Positions 26,086 to 34,573 of a stretch of DNA of 64,000 nt are shown here, in pieces. Position 1 is the first letter of the stretch, and each line of letters opens with the position of its first letter. The notes beneath the pieces were generated by a model. The model had not been told where the DNA came from. It worked only from the letters and a program-made list of their open reading frames with translations, and did no database searches. Source of the stretch: Scatomorpha sp964367935 (GTDB lineage Bacteria; Bacillota; Clostridia; Oscillospirales; Oscillospiraceae); NCBI GenBank assembly GCA_964367935.1, contig CAYIYZ010000001.1, positions 186,001-250,000 on the forward strand. The letters are read 5' to 3'. The translations under genes were made by a program, and so were the position numbers.

Positions 26086-28890
26086 ATGTCGAGAGATTAC
26101 AATGCCACGGTAAATTTACCAAAGACAGACTTTCCTATGCGTGCCGGACTACCGAAGCGTGAGCCGGATATGCTAAAAGCTTGGGAGGAAATGGACCTGT
26201 ATGCGAAGATGTTAGAGCGTACAGAGGGCAGGCCCATGTTTAACTTGCATGATGGCCCTCCCTTTTCCAACGGCGCCATACACATGGGAACAGCGCTAAA
26301 TAAGTGCATAAAGGACTTTATTACACGTTATAAGTCCATGTCCGGCTACCAAGCTGTATATATACCGGGTTGGGACAATCACGGTATGCCCATAGAGTCT
26401 GCTATAATTAAGGAGCAGAAGTTAAATCATAAGGAGATGGGCGTTGGCGAGTTCCGCACCGCTTGTCATGAGTTTGCTGAGCGTTTCGTGCAGATACAGA
26501 TGGAGCAGTTTAAGCGCCTTGGCGTAGTGGGCGACTGGGATAAGCTATACCGCACCATGGACCCGAAGTTCGAGGCTGAGGAAGTTAAGGTCTTCGGCAC
26601 CATGTTTGAGAAGGGTTATATATATAAGGGCAAGAAGCCCGTTTACTGGTGCCCGCATGATGAGACCGCCTTGGCGGAAGCTGAGATAGAGTACTCCGAT
26701 CACTCCACACGTTCGGTGTTTGTTAAGTTTGCCGTTAAGGACGATAAGGGCAAGCTCTCGCAGTACTGCGATGTATCGAACATTTACTTTGTCATCTGGA
26801 CAACTACGACATGGACACTTCCCGGCAACCTTGCAATCTGCTTAAACGGTGATTTAGACTATGTTTTGGCACGTGCGCAAAACGGTGAAGTTTATATACT
26901 CGCTAAGGACTTGGTTGAGAGCGTGGAGCAGTCTTGCGGCGAGAGCTATGAGCAGATAGCAACGCTAAAGGGCAGTAATTTCGAGCTAATGACGGCTCAG
27001 CACCCCTTCATAGATAGGGAGAGCGTCATTATACTCGGTGAGCACGTCACAACTGCCGCCGGTACGGGCTGTGTACACACGGCACCCGGCCACGGTCATG
27101 AGGACTTTGATGTCTGCCGTCTGTACGACAGGGAAAAGGGCACGAATATAGGCGTAATAGTGCCTGTTGACGATAGGGGGCGAATGACCTCCGAGGCAGG
27201 CAAGTACGAGGGTCTGACAACGGACAAGGCGTCCGATGCGATATTTGCGGACATGAAAGAGAGCGGTGCTCTGCTCGGTCACACGGATATAGAGCATCAG
27301 TACGCACATTGCTGGCGTTGCAAGAACCCCATACTCTACAGGGCAACCGATCAATGGTTCTGCTCGGTCGATGCATTTAAGGAGCAGGCTATAGCCGCTT
27401 GCGGTGAGGTGCGTTGGCTACCGGAGTGGGGCTATGAGCGCATGATAGCGATGATAAAGGAGCGTTCCGACTGGTGCATAAGCCGTCAGAGACGTTGGGG
27501 TCTACCCATTCCCGTGTTTTACTGTGACACTTGCGAGAAACCCGTGTGCACACCCGAGACTATAGAGAGCGTTTCTGATGCGTTCCGTGCTAAGGGCTCG
27601 AACGCTTGGTTTGAGGACGAGGCGGCGACGCTGTTGCCGGCAGACTACAAGTGCCCGCATTGCAGTGGTACAACATTTACGAAGGAGACGGACACGCTGG
27701 ACGGTTGGTTCGACTCCGGCAGTACGCACTATGCATCCATGGAACTTGATGCACCCGGCCACTGGCCCGCTTCCATGTACCTTGAGGGCGGTGACCAGTA
27801 CAGAGGTTGGTTCCAGTCGTCTTTGCTTACCGCTGTCGCTATGAGGGGCAAGGCACCTTATGAGATGGTGCTTACCCACGGTTGGACTGTCGACGGTGAC
27901 GGTCGTGCTATGCATAAGTCACTCGGTAACGGCGTGTATCCCGAGGAGATCATCCCGAAGTACGGCGCTGACATGATCAGACTGTGGGCGGCGTCCTCGG
28001 ACTATCACAACGACGTGCGTTGCTCGGACGGTATATTCAAGCAGCTGTCCGATAAGTACCTCAAAATAAGAAATACGGCACGCTATATCTTGGGCAACCT
28101 ACACGGTTTCGATCCGAATGAGCCTGTTGCTTATGAGGACATGCCCGAGCTTGACAAGTGGGCGCTCAGCCGAGTAAATAAGCTTGTGGAGAAGTGCATA
28201 AAGGGCTATGAGGACTATGACTTCTTCGTAGGCATAGCCGCTATACATCACTTCTGTGTTGTTGAGCTGTCGAACTTCTACCTTGACGTCATAAAGGATA
28301 GGCTGTACTGTGATGGCGTGGACAGCGTATCACGTCGCAGTGCGCAGACGGCTATGTACTATATCCTTGACGCTTTTGTGCGTCTGCTTGCACCGTTTTT
28401 GAGCTTCACCTCGGACGAGATTTGGCAGGCTATGCCCCATGCCGAGGGCGCTAACACGGAGCATGTAATGCTAAACGATATGCCGACGGTGCGTCCCGAG
28501 TGGAACATGGCGGAGGCAGATGAGCTGCGTTGGGCGAATGCTCGTGCTCTGCGTGACGAGATAAACAAGGCTTTGGAGCTTGCACGTGCGGAAAAAGTCA
28601 TAGGCAAGCCACTTGATGCAAAGATTAGCTTGACTGTGAGTGACACGGCCTCTAAGGTGGCGGCGACGCTTGAGGGCATAAATCTTGCCATGCTTTGCAT
28701 CGTGAGTGAGCTGAGCACGGACGGCAACGGTGAGGGCTATGAGTCCGAGGGTCTGCAGGGCTTTAAGATAAAGGTCGAGCCTTCGGCATTGGAGCGTTGT
28801 GAGCGTTGCTGGACACGTTGCGAGGATGTAGGCACGGTAGAGACGCACAGTACTCTGTGCGCACGTTGTGCAGAGGCAGTAGGGGAGTAA
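26086..28890 (+). CDS. ileS: Isoleucyl-tRNA synthetase
   Basis: Class I synthetase of 934 aa with editing domain. The HIGH-type motif is GPPFSNGAIHMGTALNK; the CP1 editing domain has WTTTTWTLPGN; the KMSKS-type loop reads GRAMHKSLGN, i.e. His replaces the first Ser. The C-terminal zinc site is CERCWTRCEDVG...CARC. Such MHKS forms occur in part of the bacterial IleS family, so I do not read this as decay. There is no T-box: only 62 nt separate it from divIVA and these hold a terminator. It is co-transcribed with lspA and rluD. Confidence 0.96.
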   Translation: MSRDYNATVNLPKTDFPMRAGLPKREPDMLKAWEEMDLYAKMLERTEGRPMFNLHDGPPFSNGAIHMGTALNKCIKDFITRYKSMSGYQAVYIPGWDNHGMPIESAIIKEQKLNHKEMGVGEFRTACHEFAERFVQIQMEQFKRLGVVGDWDKLYRTMDPKFEAEEVKVFGTMFEKGYIYKGKKPVYWCPHDETALAEAEIEYSDHSTRSVFVKFAVKDDKGKLSQYCDVSNIYFVIWTTTTWTLPGNLAICLNGDLDYVLARAQNGEVYILAKDLVESVEQSCGESYEQIATLKGSNFELMTAQHPFIDRESVIILGEHVTTAAGTGCVHTAPGHGHEDFDVCRLYDREKGTNIGVIVPVDDRGRMTSEAGKYEGLTTDKASDAIFADMKESGALLGHTDIEHQYAHCWRCKNPILYRATDQWFCSVDAFKEQAIAACGEVRWLPEWGYERMIAMIKERSDWCISRQRRWGLPIPVFYCDTCEKPVCTPETIESVSDAFRAKGSNAWFEDEAATLLPADYKCPHCSGTTFTKETDTLDGWFDSGSTHYASMELDAPGHWPASMYLEGGDQYRGWFQSSLLTAVAMRGKAPYEMVLTHGWTVDGDGRAMHKSLGNGVYPEEIIPKYGADMIRLWAASSDYHNDVRCSDGIFKQLSDKYLKIRNTARYILGNLHGFDPNEPVAYEDMPELDKWALSRVNKLVEKCIKGYEDYDFFVGIAAIHHFCVVELSNFYLDVIKDRLYCDGVDSVSRRSAQTAMYYILDAFVRLLAPFLSFTSDEIWQAMPHAEGANTEHVMLNDMPTVRPEWNMAEADELRWANARALRDEINKALELARAEKVIGKPLDAKISLTVSDTASKVAATLEGINLAMLCIVSELSTDGNGEGYESEGLQGFKIKVEPSALERCERCWTRCEDVGTVETHSTLCARCAEAVGE

Positions 28891-28898
28891 AATATTCT

Positions 28899-29720
28899 AT
28901 GATATATGCAATATGTGTGGTGCTGGCACTGATAGCGGATCAGGCGCTAAAGTACTGGATAACGGTCAATGTACCGCTAAACGAGGGTTCCGTACCACTG
29001 ATACCCGAGCTTGTGAGCTTGGTCAATCACCACAATACGGGCGCTGCGTTCGGTATATTTCGTGACCTCAATTTAAGATGGGTATTTGCGGCGCTCGCTA
29101 TTATATTCACCTTGGTACTGGTGGTGGCTATCACACGAGGCATAATAAAGGAGCCCTTGGGTCGTTGGAGTTCCGTGCTCGTTATTGCAGGTGCTTTAGG
29201 CAACGCCATAGACCGTGTGATGAGCGGTTACGTCGTGGACATGTTCCGCCTCGACTTCTTCACGGAGTTTGCTATATTCAATATAGCGGATATATTCATA
29301 AGCGTGGGCGGCGTACTGTTCTGTATTTATATACTTTTCGGCGAGGATTTCAAGGGCGAGCCGAGCCCGAAGGCTAAGACTAAGAAGGCTCGCAAGGGCA
29401 AGGACGGTGTCGGTGCCGTGGCTACGGCTACGGCGGCACCTGCCGCACCTGTGTCCGATTTCGTGGACGACGATCCTTTCGGACTACGTGAGTCTAAGAA
29501 CGAGGCGGCGTCTGCACCTGTAGTGACGGAGGACACCATAGCTTTTGTGACGGAGCGTCCGAGCACGGTGGCAGAGTCTGAGCCTGAGGTAGCGGTACAG
29601 GCGTTTGAGCCGAAGTTTTCAGAGCCCATGTCAGAGCCCGTGTCAGAGCCTGCACCGGAGAAGAAGTCTTCCGGCGGCTTTAGTCTGGAGGATATAATGG
29701 CGGAGTTTTCCGATGATTGA
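28899..29720 (+). CDS. lspA: Lipoprotein signal peptidase with long C-terminal tail
   Basis: Membrane aspartyl protease that removes lipoprotein signal peptides. The core (residues 1-150) has four membrane helices, NHHNTGAAFG, and catalytic Asp105 (GNAIDR) and Asp131 (FNIADIFIS). Family proteins usually end there (150-170 aa); this one is 273 aa. Residues 151-273 start with a K-rich patch (PKAKTKKARKGK), then A/P/E/S/T-rich sequence, and end in GGFSLEDIMAEFSDD. The last membrane helix should place this tail in the cytoplasm. ATG 28899 has GGGGAG 11 nt upstream. It overlaps rluD by 8 nt, so the tail is not an assembly run-on. Confidence 0.93.
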   Translation: MIYAICVVLALIADQALKYWITVNVPLNEGSVPLIPELVSLVNHHNTGAAFGIFRDLNLRWVFAALAIIFTLVLVVAITRGIIKEPLGRWSSVLVIAGALGNAIDRVMSGYVVDMFRLDFFTEFAIFNIADIFISVGGVLFCIYILFGEDFKGEPSPKAKTKKARKGKDGVGAVATATAAPAAPVSDFVDDDPFGLRESKNEAASAPVVTEDTIAFVTERPSTVAESEPEVAVQAFEPKFSEPMSEPVSEPAPEKKSSGGFSLEDIMAEFSDD

Positions 29721-30651
29721 TGAGATAATAATAGAAATAACCTATGAGGAGAGCGGCGAGCGAATCGACGCTCTCCTCTCACGCCGTGTTGAGGGTCTGA
29801 CACGCACGGCGGCACAACGTCTGTGTGAAGAGGGCGCTGTTTTACGGGGCACTAAGGCGCTGAAAAAAAACCATAAAGTTACAGGCGGCGAGGTTCTGAG
29901 TGTGCGCATCCCCGAGGTGCGTGACACGGAGCTTCTTGCGGAGGATATACCTCTCGAGGTGGTGTATGAGGACTTAGACCTCATAGTCATAAATAAGGCG
30001 AGGGGCATGGTGGTGCATCCTGCGCCGGGTCATGAGAGCGGTACTATGGTAAATGCGCTTTTGCACCGTTGCGGAGCGGAGCTGTCGGGCATAGGTGGCG
30101 TGCGTCGCCCGGGGATAGTGCACCGTTTAGACAAGGACACCTCGGGTCTTATAATGGTGGCAAAAAATGATATGGCGCACGCACATTTGTCACATCAACT
30201 GTCCGAGCGGAGCTTAAGTCGGGTGTACAGGGCGGTGGTGCACGGCACTATGCCGGCAGAGAGCGGTACTGTGGATGCGGCTATAGGCAGGCACTCCACG
30301 GACAGAAAGCGCATGGCGGTGACGGATAAAGCCGCACGTGAGGCTGTGACGGACTGGTCTGTGGTGGAGCGCTATGCCATGCATACGCATTTGGAGTGTC
30401 GCTTGCGCACAGGCCGTACGCATCAGATACGTGTACATATGTCGCATATAGGGCATCCCGTGGTGGGTGACTTGGTGTACGGTCGTACGAAGAAGGCTGA
30501 GAAGGGTTTAGAGGGCCAGTGTCTTCATGCACGCAGTCTTGAGTTTACTCAGCCTACGACGGGTGAGCGCATATATTTGGAGACGGAATTACCCGAGTAT
30601 TTTAAGGATGTGCTGGCGCGACTCGGGAATGTCACCGAAAATGTTTGGTAA
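29713..30651 (+). CDS. RluD-family 23S rRNA pseudouridine synthase
   Basis: RluA/RluD-type pseudouridine synthase of 312 aa. An N-terminal S4 RNA-binding domain (about 12-75) is followed by the catalytic domain with GIVHRLDKDTSGL, containing the catalytic Asp, and RTHQIRVHMSHIGHPVVGD. Family members modify helix 69 of 23S rRNA or nearby sites; the exact target cannot be read here. ATG 29713 lies inside the lspA end with GGAG 7 nt upstream. It is the last gene of ileS-lspA-rluD (the ylyB position of B. subtilis). Confidence 0.92.
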   Translation: MIDEIIIEITYEESGERIDALLSRRVEGLTRTAAQRLCEEGAVLRGTKALKKNHKVTGGEVLSVRIPEVRDTELLAEDIPLEVVYEDLDLIVINKARGMVVHPAPGHESGTMVNALLHRCGAELSGIGGVRRPGIVHRLDKDTSGLIMVAKNDMAHAHLSHQLSERSLSRVYRAVVHGTMPAESGTVDAAIGRHSTDRKRMAVTDKAAREAVTDWSVVERYAMHTHLECRLRTGRTHQIRVHMSHIGHPVVGDLVYGRTKKAEKGLEGQCLHARSLEFTQPTTGERIYLETELPEYFKDVLARLGNVTENVW

Positions 30652-30785
30652 TTTAAAAACGCAGTCGGGGAGTGTTTGAGTTAGCACATAAGTGTAAAAT
30701 GTACAAACCCCTGCTTTTCAGTTTGATAAAATCTGTGTTAGAGCACAAGAACACTGTTAAATAAAATTGAAAAGGAGCGATAAAC

Positions 30786-31607
30786 ATGGGAAAATTACAG
30801 GGTAAGGTAGCAGTAGTTACCGCCAGCACAAAGGGCATAGGACTTGCATCGGTTAAGGCAATGACAGACGAGGGCGCAACCGTATACATGGCAGTCAGGA
30901 ACCCCGAGTTGGGCGAGACTTGCGCAGCGGAGATAAACGCAGCAGGCAAGGGCGTTGCAAAGGTCGTTTATCTGGACTCTTTGAAGTTCGAAACCTATGA
31001 GCCCGCAGTTGATCAGATACTCGCAGAGAGCGGAAGGATTGACATAGTGGTAAATAACTACGGCGGCACAAGCCCCATGAAGGATTTCGACATAGTAAAC
31101 GGTAACGTTGAGCAGTTCAACAAGGACATGAACGGCAACCTGAGCAGTGTGTATCACCTGTGTAACCTCGTTTTGAAGAAGGCGATGGTTCCTCAGAAGT
31201 CCGGTTCCATAATAAATATAGCTTCCGTTGCGGGCGTACTTAACAACACCGGACAGACAGCTTACGGCGTAGCTAAGAGCGGCGTTATACACCTCAGCAA
31301 GTCCATAGCTGTGCAGGTCGGCCGTTACGGCATACGCTGCAACACTGTGTCTCCTGGCATGACCGCTACTGCGGCTGTTGCAGATAACCTGCCTGAGGCA
31401 TATCAGGATATGTTCTACAAGGGCACACCGATGATCCGTATGGCTGCTCCCGAGGAGATAGCTGCAGGCGTTCTGTACTTCGCTTGCGATGAGTCAGCAT
31501 TTACGACAGGTCAGAACCTAAGCATAGACGGTGGTTACGCTGTTGCTACACCTGTGTACGGTGACGAGGTCGGTGCAAAGGCTCTTGCAAAGCAGAAGAA
31601 GGCATAA
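30786..31607 (+). CDS. Short-chain dehydrogenase, 7-alpha-hydroxysteroid dehydrogenase-like
   Basis: NAD(P)-dependent SDR of 273 aa. Seen: cofactor motif TASTKGIG, NNYGG in place of the usual NNAG, a catalytic Ser in INIASVAG, and YGVAKSG (Tyr-x-x-x-Lys). From memory, clostridial 7-alpha-HSDH shares the T(S/A)STRGIG start, GRID(I)(L/V)VNNYGGT, RCN.(V/L).PG and a C-terminal GTPQYSE-like segment (ATPVYGDE here). Those enzymes oxidise the 7-alpha-hydroxyl of primary bile acids. The steroid role is inferred; a general 3-oxoacyl/alcohol reductase remains possible. It is monocistronic with AAGGAG before ATG 30786, and followed by the structured element and a terminator. Confidence 0.6.
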   Translation: MGKLQGKVAVVTASTKGIGLASVKAMTDEGATVYMAVRNPELGETCAAEINAAGKGVAKVVYLDSLKFETYEPAVDQILAESGRIDIVVNNYGGTSPMKDFDIVNGNVEQFNKDMNGNLSSVYHLCNLVLKKAMVPQKSGSIINIASVAGVLNNTGQTAYGVAKSGVIHLSKSIAVQVGRYGIRCNTVSPGMTATAAVADNLPEAYQDMFYKGTPMIRMAAPEEIAAGVLYFACDESAFTTGQNLSIDGGYAVATPVYGDEVGAKALAKQKKA

Positions 31608-31671
31608 GTAATAATCTATAATCACGGCGAGTTGCATTGGTCTGATTTTAGAAAAATGTTAGATTTTATCT

Positions 31672-31763
31672 GAGGAGGGGCGTGTACCCGACGAAGATAC
31701 TTTGCGAGGCTCGCAAGCCGAGAACTCCATAATTGGCGGAAAACCTGTTTTCCGCCAGATTAA
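31672..31763 (+). other. Unidentified structured element, copy 2 (SDR-purE gap)
   Basis: Second copy of the element at 25257-25350. Shared: GGGGCGTGT, GAAGATACTTTGC, AAGCCGAGAACTC and GGCGGAAAACCTGTTTTCCGCCAGA. Here the outer stem reads GGAG (31674-31677) with CTCC (about 31725-31728), where copy 1 has A/T pairs, and the middle forms TTGCGA-GGC-TCGCAA. The final hairpin (31736-31757) has no T-tract. A separate terminator follows at 31767, so this copy ends the SDR transcript region rather than leading purE. Confidence 0.55.
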
Positions 31764-31766
31764 AAA

Positions 31767-31804
31767 CCCCACATTTCGCTATATTGCGAGCTGTGGGGCT
31801 TTTT
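31767..31804 (+). terminator. Terminator after SDR gene
   Basis: Stem CCCCACA/TGTGGGG (31767-31773 with 31792-31798) with an inner TCGC/GCGA pair, followed by CTTTTT. It closes the SDR unit before purE. Confidence 0.85.
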
Positions 31805-31839
31805 AATTATGTACAGGACGTTAAAAAATATATAAACTA

Positions 31840-31869
31840 TTGCCAAGACAGTGTGAAATGTGGTAGATT
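31840..31869 (+). promoter_or_regulatory. Candidate purE operon promoter
   Basis: TTGCCA (31840-31845), 18 bp, TAGATT (31864-31869), about 30 bp before the purE ATG. It is moderate in quality. No guanine-riboswitch-like leader fits between it and the gene. Confidence 0.35.
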
Positions 31870-31898
31870 TATATTGAATTTTGTAAGGGGGTCGACAC

Positions 31899-32393
31899 AT
31901 GAAGAAAGTAGCGATACTGATGGGCAGTGACAGCGATTTACCTGTAGTAGAGAAGAGCATGGAGACCTTGGCGGCATTGGGCATAGAGTATGAGGTGCAT
32001 GTGTATTCGGCACACCGTACACCTGAGCAGTCGAGGGAGTTTTCTCAGAAGGCACGTGAGCGTGGTTTCGGTGTAGTTATAGCGGCGGCAGGTAAGGCTG
32101 CGCATCTTGCCGGAGCAGTTGCGGCGAACACGACATTACCGGTAATAGGTATCCCGATAAAGTCCTCGACTTTGGACGGATTGGATGCGCTGTTATCGAC
32201 AGTGCAGATGCCTGCGGGTATGCCTGTGGCGACTGTTGCTATAGACGGCGCTGTTAATGCAGCCTTGCTTGCGGCGCAGATATTGTCCGTATCGGACGAG
32301 GGCGTAGCGGAGCGTTTGGCGGCACGTCGTGCAGCGGACACTGAGGCGACACTTAAGAAAAACGAAGCTGTGGCGGTTAAGTACAATAAATAA
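31899..32393 (+). CDS. purE: N5-carboxyaminoimidazole ribonucleotide mutase
   Basis: Class I PurE of 164 aa, isomerising N5-CAIR to CAIR (or, in class II, carboxylating AIR). Seen: MGSDSDLPV near the N-terminus, SAHRTPE with the catalytic His, AAAGKAAHLAGAVA and GIPIKSS. The GKAAHL form (usually GGAAHL) is a slight variant. No purK is adjacent, and none is in the window, so how N5-CAIR is made cannot be seen. It is first in purECFMN-purO. Confidence 0.92.
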   Translation: MKKVAILMGSDSDLPVVEKSMETLAALGIEYEVHVYSAHRTPEQSREFSQKARERGFGVVIAAAGKAAHLAGAVAANTTLPVIGIPIKSSTLDGLDALLSTVQMPAGMPVATVAIDGAVNAALLAAQILSVSDEGVAERLAARRAADTEATLKKNEAVAVKYNK

Positions 32394-32408
32394 TTAATGA
32401 GGTGCATG

Positions 32409-33128
32409 ATGCAAAAAGATCGTGAGATTTACGAGGGCAAGGCTAAAAAGGTCTATGCGACTCAAGACGATAAGCTGTGCATAGTGTCGTATAAAGACGA
32501 TGCTACGGCTTTTAACGGTGAGAAGAAGGGTACTATACTCGGCAAGGGCGCTATAAATAACAGGATGTCCAATCTTGTTATGCGTATGCTTGAGAAGAGC
32601 GGCGTGCCGACACACTATGTAGAGGAGCTAAACGACAGAGAAACTGTTGTAAAGCGCGTGGATATCGTGCCGCTCGAGGTGATAATCCGCAATATATCGG
32701 CAGGCAGCTTTGCTAAGCGTTACGGCGTGAACGAGGGCATACGTTTTGAGAGCCCGACCTTTGAGTTTTCTTATAAGGACGACAGCTTGGGTGATCCGCT
32801 CATAAACGAGTACCATGCGCTTGCACTGAAGCTTGCGACACCCGAGGAGATAGAGACAATCAGAGGCTACGCGTTTACTGTTAACGAGAAGCTGAGTGCA
32901 TTTTTGTTAAGGCACGATTTAACTTTGGTTGACTTCAAGTTGGAGTTTGGACGTTTACCTTCGGGCGAGATAGTTCTTGCAGACGAGATTAGCCCCGACA
33001 CTTGCAGGCTGTGGGACGTACATACGGGCGAGAAGCTCGATAAAGACAGATTCCGTCGTGACTTGGGCGGCGCCGAGGAGGCGTATGAGGAAGTCATGCG
33101 CAGGCTGTTGGAGGATGAGACCGTATGA
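32409..33128 (+). CDS. purC: SAICAR synthetase
   Basis: Joins CAIR and aspartate with ATP to give SAICAR. It is 239 aa with YEGKAKKVY at the N-terminus, a KRVDIVPLEVIIRNISAGS block, LVDFKLEFG and DEISPDTCRLWD. Several ATGs crowd the start (32397, 32406, 32409); GAGGTG at 32399-32404 best serves 32409, and MQKDREIYEGKAKK matches family N-termini. The stop overlaps purF by ATGA. Confidence 0.95.
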   Translation: MQKDREIYEGKAKKVYATQDDKLCIVSYKDDATAFNGEKKGTILGKGAINNRMSNLVMRMLEKSGVPTHYVEELNDRETVVKRVDIVPLEVIIRNISAGSFAKRYGVNEGIRFESPTFEFSYKDDSLGDPLINEYHALALKLATPEEIETIRGYAFTVNEKLSAFLLRHDLTLVDFKLEFGRLPSGEIVLADEISPDTCRLWDVHTGEKLDKDRFRRDLGGAEEAYEEVMRRLLEDETV

Positions 33129-34552
33129 GCAGTTTACGCGAAGAATGCGGCGTATTAGGCATATATTCAAAGAGCACGAGACCCTTGGCGTCTGTTGCAT
33201 ATTACGGCTTGTATGCCTTACAGCATAGGGGACAGGAAAGTTGCGGAATAGCGGTAAACGATGACGGTGTTTTGTCCTGTTATAAGGACGTGGGCTTGGT
33301 ACAGGAAGTGCTTACGCCCGATGTTCTGCACGATTTGGACGGTTGTAATATGGCGGTGGGACATTGTCGTTACGGCACAACAGGCGGAAACGACAGGTCC
33401 AACGCACAGCCACTACTCATAAATCACGTTAAGGGCCGTATGGCGCTATGCCATAACGGCAACCTTGTCAACTCTGCGGAGCTGCGTGAGGAGCTGGAGT
33501 TGCAGGGCAGCATATTCCACTCGACTACGGATAGCGAGGTTATCGCTTATGTCATAACGAAAGAGCGGTTAGCGGCTGACTCAATAGAGCAGGCGGTAAA
33601 TATGGCAATGCACAAGTTACAGGGTGCATATTCTTTGGTGCTCATGTCACCACAGAAACTCGTGGCGGTACGTGACGCCCAGGGCTTTAGACCTCTTTGC
33701 TACGGTCAGGACTCCGAGGGCGACTACTACGTAGCGTCGGAGAGCTGTGCCTTGGAGGCTATGGGCGCTACGCTGACACGTGAGTTAGAGCCGGGCGAGA
33801 TTATGATATTCGATAAGGATGGCCCTCGCAGTATTAGGGATCATTGTGGCACTGTGCCTGAGAGTCTATGTGTGTTTGAGTACATTTACTTTGCACGTCC
33901 GGACTCTGTAATAGACGGTTGCAGTGTCCATGCGGCACGTCTTAGGGCAGGTGCATTCTTAGCTCAGGAGCATCCTGTGGAAGCTGATGTAGTTGTGGGC
34001 GTGCCCGACTCGGGCTTGGACGCCGCCTTGGGCTTTTCTCGTGAGAGTAAGATACCCTACGGCGTTGGCCTTATAAAGAATAAGTATATAGGTCGTACAT
34101 TTATAGCGCCCGGACAAGAGGCGAGAGTAGATAAGATAAAAATTAAGCTGAGTACAGTCTCGGAGACAATAGCCGGAAAGCGCGTCGTTTTGGTCGATGA
34201 CTCTATAGTGCGTGGCAATACCTGTGCGAGGATAGTCGGCTTACTGCGTGAATCGGGCGCAAAAGAGGTGCATTTACGCATATCTGCGCCGCCGTTTAAG
34301 AACCCTTGCTACTACGGCACGGATATAGACAGTCGTGAGAATCTTATTGCATGTCAAATGAGCCACGACGAGATCTGCAAGGTGCTGGGTGCGGACAGTT
34401 TGGGTTATTTGAACATCAATTATGTGGATAAGCTCGCCAATCGTGAGAATGCCGGCTACTGTGCGGCATGTTTCTCGGGCGAATATCCTACTGAAGAGCC
34501 TACACAGAAGGATAAGAGTCGCTTTGAGCGCAAGCTCAGTGAGCCTAAGTAA
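33125..34552 (+). CDS. purF: Amidophosphoribosyltransferase (4Fe-4S type)
   Basis: First committed purine step: PRPP + glutamine to phosphoribosylamine. It is 475 aa. A 7-residue propeptide precedes the N-terminal nucleophile Cys8 (EECGVLGI). The glutaminase domain (HRGQESCGI, GHCRYGTTGG, CHNGNL) is followed by a PRTase domain with VVLVDDSIVRGNT. Cysteines in the C-terminal half (NPCYYG, YCAACFSGEYPTE) match the B. subtilis enzyme, whose Fe-S cluster makes it oxygen-labile. It overlaps purC by ATGA. Confidence 0.96.
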   Translation: MSSLREECGVLGIYSKSTRPLASVAYYGLYALQHRGQESCGIAVNDDGVLSCYKDVGLVQEVLTPDVLHDLDGCNMAVGHCRYGTTGGNDRSNAQPLLINHVKGRMALCHNGNLVNSAELREELELQGSIFHSTTDSEVIAYVITKERLAADSIEQAVNMAMHKLQGAYSLVLMSPQKLVAVRDAQGFRPLCYGQDSEGDYYVASESCALEAMGATLTRELEPGEIMIFDKDGPRSIRDHCGTVPESLCVFEYIYFARPDSVIDGCSVHAARLRAGAFLAQEHPVEADVVVGVPDSGLDAALGFSRESKIPYGVGLIKNKYIGRTFIAPGQEARVDKIKIKLSTVSETIAGKRVVLVDDSIVRGNTCARIVGLLRESGAKEVHLRISAPPFKNPCYYGTDIDSRENLIACQMSHDEICKVLGADSLGYLNINYVDKLANRENAGYCAACFSGEYPTEEPTQKDKSRFERKLSEPK

Positions 34553-34573
34553 ATATTGGGGGTATCGTAGGAT

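Noticed and set aside
26086..28890. IleS inactivated by the AMHKS loop in place of KMSKS
   Set aside because: The rest of the protein is complete, and I believe MHKS variants occur in other bacterial IleS proteins; not evidence of decay.
30786..31607. SDR gene as baiA
   Set aside because: BaiA has the usual NNAG motif and a different N-terminus; this protein has NNYGG and no other bai gene lies nearby.
31608..31898. Guanine riboswitch before purE
   Set aside because: No purine-aptamer core or three-way junction is visible; the structured element there lies upstream of a terminator and recurs before divIVA.
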